A DNA stretch of 64,000 nucleotides, taken from assembly GCA_025765595.1 (NCBI GenBank), contig JAIVFH010000014.1, positions 310,001 to 374,000 on the forward strand. Reading direction: 5' to 3'. The stretch's first letter is position 1. The number at the start of each line of letters is the position of its first letter. Below are positions 44,691 through 56,582 of the stretch, piece after piece. The notes under the pieces were generated by a model. The model saw only the letters and a list, made by a program, of their open reading frames with translations. It did no database searches and was not told the DNA's origin. A program made the position numbers and the translations under genes. Origin of the DNA: Obelidium mucronatum (taxonomy: Eukaryota > Chytridiomycota > Chytridiomycetes > Chytridiales > Chytriomycetaceae).

Positions 44691-47579
44691 ACTTATCGTG
44701 TTTCCCCTCCACCAAAAGAAAAAAATCTCGAATTAGAAGATTCACAACAAGAATTGGATCCGGATCATCTTGAAAGTTTAAAAAAGCAAATATCAAGCCT
44801 CCAGAAAGATCTTTTAATGAAGGAGACAGAAATCGGAAACTTGATTGGAGTTAAAGGTAATAATCCAGACACGTACAAAAAAAAAAAAGAGAGACCACTA
44901 CGATTTTTTTTTTTGATATACGTACAAAATTTACACAAGAACAAACAGGAAATCTCTTAAAACAGTTGGAATCTGAAAAATCCAGTGTTTTCGAAATGTC
45001 CGAAAAGGCAGACGTAAAATGCCAAATGATGCAACGGCAACTAAATGAGTTCAAAATAACGATTGAATCCCAAAATATCGAATTGGATCAATTTCGAAAA
45101 GAGAGGATGAGTTATTTGAGTTCTTCAGACGAACTTTTCCTGTTAGACCCCACATAACCTCCAAAAAAACGAATGGCAACGAATTAAAAATTTTTTTTTT
45201 GTTATCTTCATAGGCAGAAGGTATCAGGCGCCGCTTCAGATACTGGGAATTTGGAACAAAAAGTGGAGAAACTGGAGCAAACCTGCATCAGACTGAGAGG
45301 TAATATCCGTCCATCAATATAAGACAAAAAAAAACACATACCTTTTTAGAGAAAAACAGGGAAGTTGTTGAACAACTCGAATCAGCCAGGCTTGAATGCT
45401 ACAACCTCAAAGAGAGTCTAAGCGAGTGTCAAATTCAACTGCAATCTTGTACTAATGAGCTAGAAAAGCTATCCTTGGGTTTGTAATTGAAAAGAAAAAA
45501 AAAATCATGCAGGAATTCTAATTTTTTTTTTCTTCGCACCACACCAGCACCAACGACAAACATGTACACTATCCTCATTGAACAACTGGAAGCCTCTCGC
45601 CTCGAATGCTTCAATGCAAACGAGAAAATCGAAACACAAGGCCGAGAACTCCAAAACGCCAACAAGGAACTAGAATTTGCACTCAATAAGCTCACAATCC
45701 ATCAACATAAACTAGAAACCAAGGAATTGGAAGCCAAAAAGTACAAGGAGGAATCAATTTCTGCCGCAGGCGTGTTGAAAAAACAGATTTCTACGCTCAG
45801 AGAGTCGCTTGATGGAGTTACAAAAGAGTTGCATGAGCTGCAAGAAACGGTTCGGCGGTATTCGGTGACTGTCAAAAGTTTAGAGAGCGAAAGGTGATTT
45901 TTTTTCTGTGGCTCTCCCTGTGTACCTCGTCATGTTGATTTTGTGTTTTTCCTTCATAGACAAGTTTTGCAAGAAGAAATCAAATCTCTCACGATAGCCA
46001 ATCAACAATCAACCGCCAAAATACAAGAATTGCAACTCAAAGCAGACCACGCTATCCGAGACGGTGAAGAAAAGCTGCTCCAAGCCAACGAAATCTTTGA
46101 CGAAGAGAAAGGAATCCTCTTGATGAAGCTATCTCTTGCTGAACGAAAGAATGAATCGATTCAAACAACTTCAACGAGATCCACTGCGCATAGGCCATCG
46201 ATGCAGCAAGCAGGCGGCGGAGGCGGCGGCGGGCCAAGTCTTTTGTCTATTCCAAGAGAAGATGTGCGGCAATTAAAGACTGAGTTGGTTGCGTTAAAGT
46301 TGGAGTTGGAGGCTACTAAGGATGCGCTGCAAGAAATGCGAGAAAAGAATGCAGGGTTTTCGACTGATCTTTATTCGAATGAAGACCATGTGTTCCAAGA
46401 TGTCTCAGAGTTTCACTCCGCTTACAAGCGACTGAAAGCAGAAACCGTCAAAAAGCTCAGAGAATTGGTAAATGTATCTTTTCTCTGATGAAGAGTTGTT
46501 CTGTTTGTCTTAATCAATACATCCTGTTTGATTTTAGGAATGTGCGCAAATTCAAAACCCTGGTGGGGAGCAATTGAATGTTGAGGTGAATGTGAATGGA
46601 AATCAGAGGTTTTTGAAAACAGAAGTTGAGCGAATTGAGGTAAAAGGAAAAAGACGCGGCTTAAGCACTAGATTTAACATGCACATTTCATGAAATTAGC
46701 CAGTTCGACCTTTGTGTCTGGAATCGAAATCTAAGGAGTTGAAAATATCGGAGGTAGTGCATCCATTTCATTGTTGAGTCCACAATGCTAAAAGTATAGA
46801 GGGATTAGTTGCTTCAAGAGGACTTGGAAGAAAATGAATCATTCACCCTGAGTAATGAAGAGGTTGACGTTGAGTTGAATCATGATGTAGAGCAAGACCG
46901 GCAAGTTGGCCACAGCTCTTCAACACATTCTGGCAGCTCACTACCACCTTTAATACCCAAGACAAAGGAAGAGGTTGACGTTAATTTGAATGATGATGCA
47001 GAGCAAGCACAAGTTGGTAACAGCGGTGACCACTCTTTAGCACAATCTGGCTGCTCATTATCCTCTTTAGCCAAGAATAAGGAAGAGATTGGCGCTAAAT
47101 CGAATGATGATGATGATAATGATAATGATGATGATGATGATGATGAACAAGTTGGCCAAGGTGACCAATCCACAACACACTCTGGGAGCTCATTACCCTC
47201 TTTACCCAAGAAAAGAATATCACAACATCAACAAACTCAAATGACAGAGTCTGTTGCTGTTTCTGATGTCATGAGTACCCTCAGGCTCAAGTATCGGCAT
47301 TTGGATATGGCACAATTAGACAAGATACACCAAAAACTAGAAAATGGAAGACTTTCTGAAACAACAGAGTCTTTGAAAATAAGTGAGCTTCCTTGTTATT
47401 CATATTCTTGCATCAACAAAGTAGCGGGGAATAGTGGGGGGTGTTATTCAGTCAGTCACTCGAGCGCTGGCAGCATTGCAGTTTCGGAAGCATCAATGTC
47501 ATGCTATTCCTACAATTGTACGCATAGTCAAGGGACTGAAGTTTGTTGTTACTCTGTTTTCCCACACACGAGAACATGA
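41542..47579 (+). CDS. Coiled-coil protein B with Cys-Tyr-Ser doublets (tandem paralogue)
   Basis: At least thirteen exons, clear ones being 41,542-42,143; 42,199-43,536; 43,597-43,861; 43,921-44,101; 44,177-44,326; 44,403-44,611; 44,719-44,856, then further coiled-coil exons to 46,790 and the last from 46,809. It starts 59 bp after gene A. TSAEINRNI and TAADLNKGV echo TAAEIN of gene A. RVSKLEQVLDHAI and EETIRRLQ repeat gene A closely. One CYSY doublet lies at 43,720-43,790 and two at 47,390-47,565. The middle is long coiled coil (ELVALKLELEATKDALQEM). The last exon has three repeats of about 37 residues starting EEVDVELN/EEVDVNLN/EEIGAKSN and ending SLPPL/SLSSL/SLPSL. The exon at 44,403-44,611 needs a one-base shift near 44,497 to stay open, so it may be a sequencing error or a damaged allele. 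Confidence 0.65.
44339..44360. repeat. Run of 22 C in an intron of coiled-coil gene B
   Basis: Uninterrupted C-run 11 bases after the donor at 44,327. Poly-C of this length is rare in otherwise A/T-rich introns. Confidence 0.9.
44618..44688. repeat. Run of 71 T in an intron of coiled-coil gene B
   Basis: Uninterrupted T-run starting six bases after a GTAATG donor and ending about 30 bases before the acceptor at 44,718. Confidence 0.9.
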
Positions 47580-47671
47580 CTGTAGTATTATCATAAATAA
47601 AAAAGCGAATTATTTGAACTGTAGGATTCTTTTTATGTAAAGGCATTTTTATTTTATTGTAAAAAAAATAA

Positions 47672-49367
47672 ATGTCGTTAAAACCAAAAATGGATGACCT
47701 TGACGACCTGGAAGATTGGAATGCGGGCAACGACATCTTTGATAATTTCTACAACACTTCCGAACTGGCGGCATCAGCATCGGCATTGTCTTCCTCGACA
47801 TCTTCAGGGCAGATGGCGCATGATTCTCCTGCTGACGATAATACGGCTGGTATCGCATCGACGGGCGCCAATCGAGGCAGCGCCGGCGGCTCAGCAGACG
47901 TAAGCAGCGCATATTTTATTTCTTCGCTGGTGTTTTGTTTTGTCGTCAGTTGTTTTAATTCGTCTTTTTCGGCGGCGGCAGGCCAAGCGCAAGGCGCCCG
48001 AGACGGCGTCGGACGCCGTCCACGGCAGCAAATTCGCGCGGCTCGACGACGCTAAAAAGCCGTCGATTCGGCTGCGCAGCGACGACGCTGACTTTGTCGC
48101 CGACAGCGGCAGCGGCGACAGCGGCGCCGACACCGGCAGCGACGCCGACGCCGACGCCGACGCCGGGGACGACGACGACGACGTCAGCTCGCTCGCGTCG
48201 TCCGCCGCCGCCGCCGCCGCGCCCGCGCCCGCGCTGCCGCCGCCGCCCGCCGCAGACACGCCGGCCGCCGCCGCCGCCGCGGGCGTCGCCGTGTCTGCGC
48301 GGCGCGCCGACCCGCTGCAGCACCAGAACGCCGCGCGCCACGACATTACGATCGCCGCGGCGTACGCGACGGGCGGCGCGCCGGCGTATTCGAAGCGCTC
48401 GAACCGGCCGTACGTGCCTGAGAAGATGGCCGCCGACATTCCCGCCCTGATTCCCGACGGCTCGCTGATTCCACAACTATTCCAAACCACCGCTCCGCTG
48501 TCGCTGGACATGCATTCGATGCTGGACGCTGCCCTGGCTGCAGCAGATGATTCTGCCACAACAACAGAATCGACATCAACATCAACAACAGCAGCAACAG
48601 CAGCAACAACAATAACAACAAACCCTTCACGATTACTGCTCACGGCTACCCACAAAATAAATACCCATCTCACAACTGTGGAAACAACTACAGGTCCCCT
48701 GCCGGACGCGATTCTCGAAACAGCCCTCCTCCTTCCAAACAAACCCGCCTGGCTCCCGTCAGAAATCGAAGCCTTGGATAAAGGCCTTGAACTCTATGGT
48801 AAAAACTTTACCAGAATCTCCAGAGATTGCGTTCAATCAAAGACAACTTTTGAATGCATTCATGCCTATTACACCAGAAAACACGACTTGCGAAGTGTCA
48901 AGGTGAAAAAGTACAAGAAAAAAGTGGGGAAAGAGGATGAAGAGTATATTAAATATGTCGGTGGCTTGGGCAAGTATATCGCCATGGAGACGAAACGCAT
49001 GAAGGCGGATAAGTTGGGGAAGGTTGCATACATGGCTACTTCTTCTGCTGCTGCAAACGGAAACGGGTCTGCCGCTGCTGTTCCTGGTTCAAATGGGGCT
49101 GGATTATCTTCTTCTTCTGCAATTGGCGACTGGTCGTCTGGAGTTTCTGGAGTTGTGGGCAGTGGTGGGCCCATTAAAGTGGGTGGTGAGATCAAGGGGC
49201 TAATGGGCTCCATCAAAGATTTGACAGAAAGCGGAGTTGGATCCGGTGTAGGCGTCTACACGGCCGTACCTGCGGGAACAAATAATGGGGCCGTAAGTTT
49301 GGCCAATGTTATATCCGATGATGCTGGTGGACGAGGTGTTCGAACACGCAGAAGTGCGGCATCTTAG
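47672..49367 (+). CDS. SANT-domain (possible ELM2-SANT) chromatin protein
   Basis: Two exons (47,672-47,899; 47,982-49,367) give 537 residues. The N-terminus is acidic and Ser/Ala-rich. Exon 2 opens with a nuclear-signal-like AKRKAPE and a GC-rich Asp/Ala/Pro segment. Residues near 220-260 (SNRPYVPEKMAADIPALIPDG) recall the end of an ELM2 motif. Residues about 340-390 form a SANT/Myb-like domain: PAWLPSEIEALDKGLELYGKNF, TRISRDCVQSKTTFECIHAYY. SANT domains in co-repressor complexes bind histone tails and deacetylases. The C-terminal 130 residues are Gly/Ser-rich. The ELM2 part is uncertain, the SANT part firm. It converges on the PRPP synthetase gene with 127 bp between stops. Confidence 0.75.
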
Positions 49368-49494
49368 AAGAAAAAGCAATATGATAAATTATTAAAATCA
49401 AAAACAAGGGAGAAAAGTTGGATATAAGCAGGCGCTGACACCCCCAGTTTATATATAACAAAATTCAAACTAAAACATCCAAAAAAAATAAATC

Positions 49495-50130
49495 TCAAAC
49501 AACGTGCGAAAACAAGTATGAAATACTCTCTCCGTTATGCGTTCTGCGGATGGCTTCCGCCAGCACTCCGCTGACGTCAATAATCTTGAGTTTACTCGTT
49601 ATGTTTTTCAGCTCATCTGCCATTGGATAAGAGTTTGTGATGGCAATCTAAAACGAAGAAACATGGTTTGATATGCAATCAATCAATCCATGACAACAAC
49701 AAAAAAGTGTATCCAACCTCATCCACGGCAATATTCTCATCAATCTCAATCAAGGCTTCGCGAGACAAGATTCCATGGGTGGCAACAATAATGACTTTCT
49801 TTGCTTGGCACTGCTTCAAATGCTCAGCCGTGTCGAGGAACGTGTGAATATCGTTGATGATATCGTCCTTTTATGGAATATGAGTGAAAAATTTTTGATG
49901 CGAAAGAGAAAAAGCTTCACAAATTTGAACTACTCCGCTACTTACCACCACAAAGCACACCATATCCTTGACGTTACCAACAAGAGTCAGTCTCATGACT
50001 TCATCTCCAGGCAAGACTTTTTTGCTCGCTTGGAAATGACTCTCACGATGAATCAAGGCGAAATCGAGTTTCAAAATGTCAGCAAGAGACGTGACTCTGA
50101 AGTAGCAGGAAAGAAAATTACTTCAACCGT

Positions 50131-50172
<42 letters not shown>

Positions 50173-50913
50173 AAACGACAACAACAAAGAAAATACTAGT
50201 CCTCACCTCTTTGCACCGCCAGCGTTCTTACTAATAACGCAACCCTTCACAGCAGGACCGTCAAACCCATTGTACTCCTGCAAACACGACTGAATATACT
50301 GCGCAATCACTGGTTCAGCCAATAGGTTATCCACAGGCTTTCCAAAGAATCCCTGAATCTGCGCAGAATGTAGATCAAGCGTGATAATATGATCCACGCC
50401 AGACACTTGAAGCATATTTGCAATTAATTTCGCAGTGATGGAACCTCGCGCCTTCTTCTTTTTGGATTGCTTGCTGTAAGGCAGATAGGGGATACTATTG
50501 CGTGCAAGTGGTTGTTTTCTTTTCAAATTTTTTTTTTGGGGTTTTCTTTTTGGTTGAAACTCACACTGCAGTGATACGTCTCGCAGACGCAAGCTTGCAT
50601 GCGTTAATCATAATGAGGAGCTCCATGATATGGTCATTGATGGTTGAAGAACCCGATTGGATAATAAACACGTCTTGGTTACGCACAGAGACGCCCAACT
50701 CCACGCCCATTTCCATGTTGTCTGAGCGTTTGACGATGGCGGGGGCTGCGGCCTGGCCGAGACGATCGAGGATCAAAGCCTGAAATGGTATGCAGATTTT
50801 TTTTTAGACAGGGGAGGGGAGAGAGGAGAGAGAGAGAGAGAGAGGCACGTTACCGAGAGTTCTGTGTGTGATGAGCCAGTGAAGATCTGGACCTGGGCGG
50901 ATTCGGATCGCAT
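49495..50913 (-). CDS. Ribose-phosphate pyrophosphokinase family protein (PRPP synthetase)
   Basis: Six exons (50,913-50,854; 50,779-50,565; 50,494-50,207; 50,096-49,946; 49,867-49,718; 49,647-49,495) give 338 residues, near the usual 320. Matches to PRPP synthetase: [72 protein letters not shown] (metal site), and VATHGILS. These enzymes make PRPP from ribose 5-phosphate and ATP for nucleotide, His and Trp synthesis. The PRPP-binding loop, normally DDMxDTxGT, reads [10 protein letters not shown] here. The copy may therefore be a non-catalytic or regulatory subunit, as fungi often have several PRS paralogues in one complex. The start ATG gives the expected short N-terminus before the QIFTGSSH strand. 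Confidence 0.88.
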
Positions 50914-51106
50914 TTTTTGATTGTTATTATGAGTGGGGTTGTTTGTTTTGTTTTGTGTGTGATTAAAAAAAAAAAGGTGGAAGGGGTTAGTTCTTGTAGA
51001 CAGAGGGTAGTTACGTTGTCAAGTTCGTGTTTCTCCACCTGTCTCATTTTCTTTAAAAAACAAAATAAATACAAAACAAAAATTAAAAATTAAAAAACAG
51101 AAATAA

Positions 51107-52801
51107 ATGAGCAGCGACGCCCACACACACGCCCACACGCACTCCGACGCCTGCAGCCACGACGCCGCTGAGCCGCAGCAGACCGCCGCTGCCGCCGCCA
51201 AAGACCCGCGGGTTCCCGCAAAGGCGATTCTGTCCAAGGCGGACCTGGAGCGCTGGACCGCCAGCGACACCCGCAAGGACTTTGAACGCTTCGTGCATTC
51301 GCTCAACGACGCGGCAAAGAACAAGAAACTGCGTGATGACCTGTTTCTATCGCAGGTACATTTTGGCCTGCGTGTACAACTGTGTGAGCAGTGGTAACAT
51401 GGAAACAACACACTTTCCTCAGACTACAAAATCCATTCTTACTATTCTGGATACATTGGAATCTTTCTGTGCAGATATAAAGCCTGCAGAGAATGCAAAG
51501 TCTCGGTTCGGAAACGTGGCTTTTCAGGATTGGTTTGATAAGATGGAGCAGGTAACGGCATTATCGCCTTTTTTTTTCTTCTTCTTCTTCTACCTTCTTA
51601 TTACTTGTTGGTTGGTTGGTCGGCGTTGCTTACTCGTTTCGTGCTTTTTTTCATTGTGACGCGAGTGATTCCAACTTGTCGTTGCCTTGTTTACATCTCC
51701 CAAGCAACGATTTTTTTTATATTGTTTCTTACCCTTCCTTCTCTGTTTTTTTTTCCTCTAGAATGCAGAGTCGTTGACGAGCACGATTGTACCCAATCCC
51801 GAGGATGTGAAGGAAGTTTCAGCATACCTGGTGAACTGTTGGGGAAACCGCAAGAGAATCGACTATGGCACAGGCCACGAAGCACACTTTATCGCATTTC
51901 TGTATGGCCTTTTCTCAAAATTCAATCTGATTTTTTTTTTGTATTGTATTGGTCGGTTAATTGTTTTTTTTTTTTTAATTCCCCATCGCAGCTTCTGTCT
52001 TGAAAAATTGAACCTGATTACAAAGGAGGACCTTCCTGCTCTTGCTTTGACAGTCTTTTGGCGATACATTGGTGTGATGCGGACTTTGCAGTTTACGTAT
52101 TGGTTGGAGCCAGCTGGGAGTCATGGTGTTTGGGGTCTAGATGACTACAACTTTCTTCCATTCATGTTTGGGTCGGCGCAGTTTTATGGTGAACAAAAAA
52201 AAAAAATTACGCGTTGTTTTCATTTGGTCTTTTTTATTTAATTTTTTTCTTTTTATTTTCTTTGTAGATCACAAGTACATGCGTCCCAAATGTATTCACG
52301 ATTCAGAGATTTTGGAAGAATTCTCTCAAGACTACATGTACCTTGCTTGTATCAAGTTTATTAATTCTGTTAGTGTCCCTTTTTTCTCCTGTTTCTTCGA
52401 AACGCTCACACCCTGTCCAGGTCAAAACAGCGAGTTTGAGATGGCACAGTCCAATGCTGGACGACATATCCGGTGTAAAGTCATGGCAAAAAGTCAACAG
52501 CGGCATGACGAAAATGTACGCTGCCGAAGTGCTATCCAAACTACCAATCATGCAACACTTTCTCTTTGGAACTTTCTTGCCATTTGAACCGAGTGGAGAA
52601 ATGATTGGTGAAGAAGACGAGTTGGGCCATGTTCACGCGATGGGGCAGGAACGACCGGCGTGTTGCTTTATACGTGTTCCAAGTGCGATTGCGGCGGCTG
52701 CGGATAAAGGAGTGAATGTTGGGAGGGAGTTTGGGATGAGAGATGGGATGGTTGGTGGTGCTTTGGGAGGGATGAGACCACGGCCATTGCCGTTTGATTA
52801 A
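51107..52801 (+). CDS. PP2A phosphatase activator (PTPA / Rrd family)
   Basis: Six exons (51,107-51,355; 51,423-51,551; 51,762-51,901; 51,992-52,188; 52,268-52,368; 52,421-52,801) give 398 residues. Family blocks: [73 protein letters not shown], and [24 protein letters not shown] proteins are peptidyl-prolyl isomerases and chaperones that activate the PP2A catalytic subunit with ATP. The N-terminal 40 residues are His/Ala-rich ([13 protein letters not shown]) and outside the fold. Exon joints are all in phase. It diverges from the PRPP synthetase gene by 193 bp. The identification is strong. Confidence 0.92.
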
Positions 52802-52859
52802 AAAATTTGATTTTCTCGACTGTATTATTTGTTATTATTTGTTATTATTTATTTCAAAT

Positions 52860-52863
<4 letters not shown>

Positions 52864-52915
<52 letters not shown>
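52864..52915. repeat. Run of 52 A between genes
   Basis: Uninterrupted A-run between the PTPA stop and the UFD1-like start, ending 11 bases before the ATG at 52,926. Confidence 0.9.
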
Positions 52916-52917
<2 letters not shown>

Positions 52918-52925
52918 ACAAATAA

Positions 52926-54094
52926 ATGGATACCTCCGATTCAGAATCTGATTTTGACTCTCCATTGTCGCCTATACCCAAACCAAAAGAGGTGACGACG
53001 AAGAAGAAGATGGAACAGCAAACACCGCCTCCGAATTGGCAAAGGTCTTTGAAGCTTGTGGAAAACGCGGCCTTGAATGGGTAAAAAGCAACACAAACCC
53101 TCACCATCAAATCGCAACAAACTTCTATAAGAGGGAGAGAGAAAAAAAAAGAGAAGCACGTTACTGATTATGGCATTTTTTTATGGTAGAGATCGTATCT
53201 TGCTATCGCCTCACGCCCTACAAGAGCTAATCCACGCGGCCACGGGTCCCAACCAAACCTTACCCTCGCCACTCTTTTTCCAACTTACAAACACAAACAA
53301 CAACTTGAAAGCTTATGGGTCTGTAAGAGAATTCACGGCGCAATCGGATTACATTGTGGAAGTGAGTCCACTTATTGCTGAGTGGTTGCAGTTATCCACT
53401 TCCTCCTCCTCCGCGCCAACAGCACAAGAAACGAAAGGAAAACAAGTACAACAACAAGGGCAACAACAAGAGATTGAATCTGATGAAATGCAACAAGACG
53501 AATTGGATAATGTTGATGATGGCGAATACCCAATGCCTCTTCGTACACAGCCAGCTCCCGCCGCAGACTGTATCGTAAAATGCGTGACACTCCCTAAATG
53601 CGAATACCTCAAAATCGCACCTTTGGAAGCCACGTATTTGGAAATTCCAGATCTAAGGTTTTTTTTTTCTTCATTTCCTGTTTTTAAAAAAACAATTTCC
53701 AACCAAAACCTCTGTTATTTATTTATTTTTTTTTTTTTAAAAAAAAAAAGAGCACTTCTCGAATCCCATCTCCGCCAGAATTTCAGTACAATCACTGAAT
53801 CCACAACCCTATCTGTACCACTAACAATCAAGTATTCATCAACAACAACAACAACCACCACCCCGTCCTCTGAAATCCATCGGTTTCTAATCACTGAATG
53901 CAAACCAGAAACTGTTTGTTCTTGTATCGATGTAGACATTAATTTGGATGTTGTTCCATTGGAAGGCGGTGGTGTTGCTGAAGAAGCGGTTCGGCGCAAG
54001 TTTTTTGGAGGGGATAGGAATACGGTGGTGGTTGGTGGTGGTGGTGTGCATGATGCTGCGGATGGGATTACGGAGGTTGTTTTGGTGGAAGGTG

Positions 54095-54126
<32 letters not shown>

Positions 54127-55702
54127 CGTGGAGTTCTCGGAAGTGTAAATGGTGTTGTGGAAAAGGGAGAGTGTCGGTATTTCAGAGTCAAGACTGTTAA
54201 AAGTGGTGATCGAGGTGGTGGTGGAGGTACGTATCGAGTTGAAGCAGTCCCTCTGGTCAGTGGGAGTGGGAGTGGCGGTGGTGGGGGCGGTAGCAGTGGA
54301 ACTGGAATTAGTAGTGGTGATTGCAATGTTTTTGTTTCATTGAGCATGGTTGAAAGGCCCGGGTTGATGGAGCACGATCACTATAATGTGGATACAGGGG
54401 TGTCTGTTGTAGAGTTTGGGATTGGTAGCGGCGGCGGCGATGGTGGGGTGGATGACGATAGTGATAATGACGTTCCCCATCTGCCCTTCATTTACATTGC
54501 CGTACAAGGGTACACGGAAAGGACCAGTTTTCAATTGAATGTATCATGGAGCCCTGATCAATTCCAAGCTCCATCGTCATCTCAACAGAACAACACTGTC
54601 TCGTTATTGGATGAACCAGTACCCGATGGACACGTTCAATGTGACAACTGTTATCAACATGTTCCATCACGCACATTTACAATGCATCAGGCCTTTTGTT
54701 TACGCAACAATGTTGTCTGTAATCGATGTAGAACTGAGGGAGGTGGGGCAGTGTTTTTGTTCAAGAAGGAAGAGTTTGCGAATCATTGGCATTGTGATTC
54801 TTGCAGCCTTGTATCCACTGTTGCCGCGTCTGTTAAGCATTTGGAAATGGAGCATGGAATGCGACATGCGTGTGTTTGCGGGCAAGATTTACCGCTGAAA
54901 TCGCTAGCTGGACATAAAAAAAGGGAATGCCCTGATCGGTTGATCATATGTCGGTATTGCCGCTTGAGAGTTCGTGCTGGGCCAAAGAGTATGGTAGCAA
55001 AAGACATTTACTCTGGGTTGGGGTTGTGTGAGCATGAAAGTGTTTGTGGGAGTCGAACGATAGAGTGTATTAAATGCCAAGCGAATGTTCAATTGAAGGA
55101 TGTCAAGCTGCATGCTCAGGTACTCTCTCTCTCTCTCTCTTTTTTGGAAATTTTACTAATTCAAATTGTATCACCTCAAGTTCCATGAAGTACAGAAACA
55201 AAATCAGAAGGCACCCTTGTTATGTCCGAATTCACAATGCTCAAATCGCCCGAATGCGCAATTCCCTAACCCTTTGGGATTGTGTCAGCCATGCTTCTCC
55301 CCCTTTTGGAGCCCGCGACATGACCCAGGAAACCAAAAACTAACGAGTAAATTGCTATCCACATACCACTCGCAACTCACGACGGGCTGTGGACGTGTAG
55401 AGCATTGTGGTAATTCGTATTGTGCCACTGGGAAAGGTGGGGTGCCGATGGATGCAACCGGGGCGGCAGTTGTTGCATTTGAAGTGTTGAAGAAGAGTGG
55501 GTTGTTTGCCAGTCAGAAGGCAGAATATCATCTATGTGTGGCAGACGCCAAGAACGCCAAGCGACGCGCAGCGGCAAACACGCTGGCAGAAATGGGGTTC
55601 CAAGTGAGTTGGGCAGTGAAGGCGTTGGAAGAAAGCCGCGACAGCACGGAGGCAGGATTGACCTGGCTGCTTCAGAATGCACCCAAATTGAAGAACAAGT
55701 GA
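52926..55702 (+). CDS. UFD1-like protein with TRAF-type fingers, AZUL-like finger and UBA
   Basis: Four exons (52,926-53,080; 53,190-53,657; 53,751-55,119; 55,181-55,702) give 837 residues. An N-terminal UFD1-type region is marked by VTLPKCEYLKIAPLEATYLEI, RALLESHLRQNFSTIT and CSCIDVDINLDVVPLEG. Long Gly/Ser/Gln insertions separate its parts. Residues about 540-690 hold Cys/His-rich TRAF-like fingers (VQCDNCYQHVPSRTFTMHQ, HACVCGQDLPLKSLAGHKK). Near 730 comes LTTGCGRVEHCGNSYCAT, like the AZUL zinc finger of E3 ligases. A C-terminal UBA follows (ANTLAEMGFQVSWAVKALEES). The UFD1-plus-finger plan resembles plant PRLI-interacting factor K. It probably works with Cdc48/p97 on ubiquitylated clients, which is inference. 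Confidence 0.8.
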
Positions 55703-55759
55703 AAGTAAAACAAATTGATGAAACGTTTTTTAATAAAAAGTAAAAAAAAACCCCCCGAA

Positions 55760-56419
55760 ATGGCAGCCGAGCGGAAGACCACGCAGCTCTTTCTCTCCCG
55801 CGGCAAAAAGAGCAGCAAGGCAACGTTCTACCTGCACGGGGTCCTCTTTATGCTTTCGCCGGTCGAGGACGCCGACGACAGCACGGACCTGCAGCTGCTC
55901 GTCTCGCAGCGCAGCCTCGCGGCGGACGGCGGCGTCGAGGCGGGGCTGCGGCTGTGGGCGAACCTCGTCGCAGACGTTGTCGGCGGCACGCAGCAGTTTG
56001 ACGCGCACGGGTTCGTCGGCGAGTGCGTCGGCGCCGGGCTGCTCGACGCGCTCGCGGTGGCGCGCAAGCCCGTGGCGCGGCTGTGGACGGCGTGCAAGGC
56101 GTCGGCGGCGTTCGGCCGCGTGGCGCTGCGGCTCGGCCACAAGTTCACAGTGCAGCAGATGCACCGCATCGGCGACGACGCCGTGGCCGCCTTCTTTGCG
56201 GGCCGCTGGCTCGAGGTGACGCCCGTGTCGGCGTCGCTGCTCGTCGCCATGTTCGACCTGCTCGACCCCGACAGCGGCTATCTGCGGCTGGCCGCCGAGG
56301 CCGCAGAGGTGCTGGGCGAGGTGCTCGAGCTGGTCAACGAGCAGCCGCTAAGCGTCGCCGACCCGCCAAAGCTGGCCCACAGGCTGAAGCGCACGGCCGC
56401 CTTCTTCCCCGTGGCCTAG
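55760..56419 (+). CDS. Small GC-rich intronless gene, function unknown
   Basis: A single frame of 219 residues from ATG 55,760, 57 bp after the previous stop. The whole gene is strongly GC-rich, unlike most neighbours. The protein starts MAAERKTTQLFLSRGKKSSKATFYLHGVLFML and is otherwise helical and Ala/Leu/Val-rich (VARLWTACKASAAFGRVALRL, LLVAMFDLLDPDSGYLRLAAEAAEVL), with no transmembrane helix, signal peptide or Cys cluster. No family was recognised. GC-ending codons run throughout, so it is a real coding frame rather than a chance one, though the opposite strand is also partly open because of the composition. Confidence 0.6.
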   Translation: MAAERKTTQLFLSRGKKSSKATFYLHGVLFMLSPVEDADDSTDLQLLVSQRSLAADGGVEAGLRLWANLVADVVGGTQQFDAHGFVGECVGAGLLDALAVARKPVARLWTACKASAAFGRVALRLGHKFTVQQMHRIGDDAVAAFFAGRWLEVTPVSASLLVAMFDLLDPDSGYLRLAAEAAEVLGEVLELVNEQPLSVADPPKLAHRLKRTAAFFPVA

Positions 56420-56582
56420 CTTGTTCTCTGTTCTCTGTTGTCTGTTGTCTCTGTCTTGTACATATCTATCGGCTCGTCCGTAATTGAAATAAATCCAGTA
56501 AAAACACCTTCTGTCAGGTCAAACGACTTATCAAAAAAACCGATACTCAATAGTTACTATTCTTAAAACCTCCATAAATCAA

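Noticed and set aside
47891..48742. Minus-strand 283-codon frame in the GC-rich SANT gene
   Set aside because: Antisense to a GC-rich Asp/Ala coding region, low complexity without motifs.
53715..54347. Minus-strand Pro/Thr-rich frame in the UFD1-like gene
   Set aside because: It is the complement of Gly/Val-rich repeats of the true gene.
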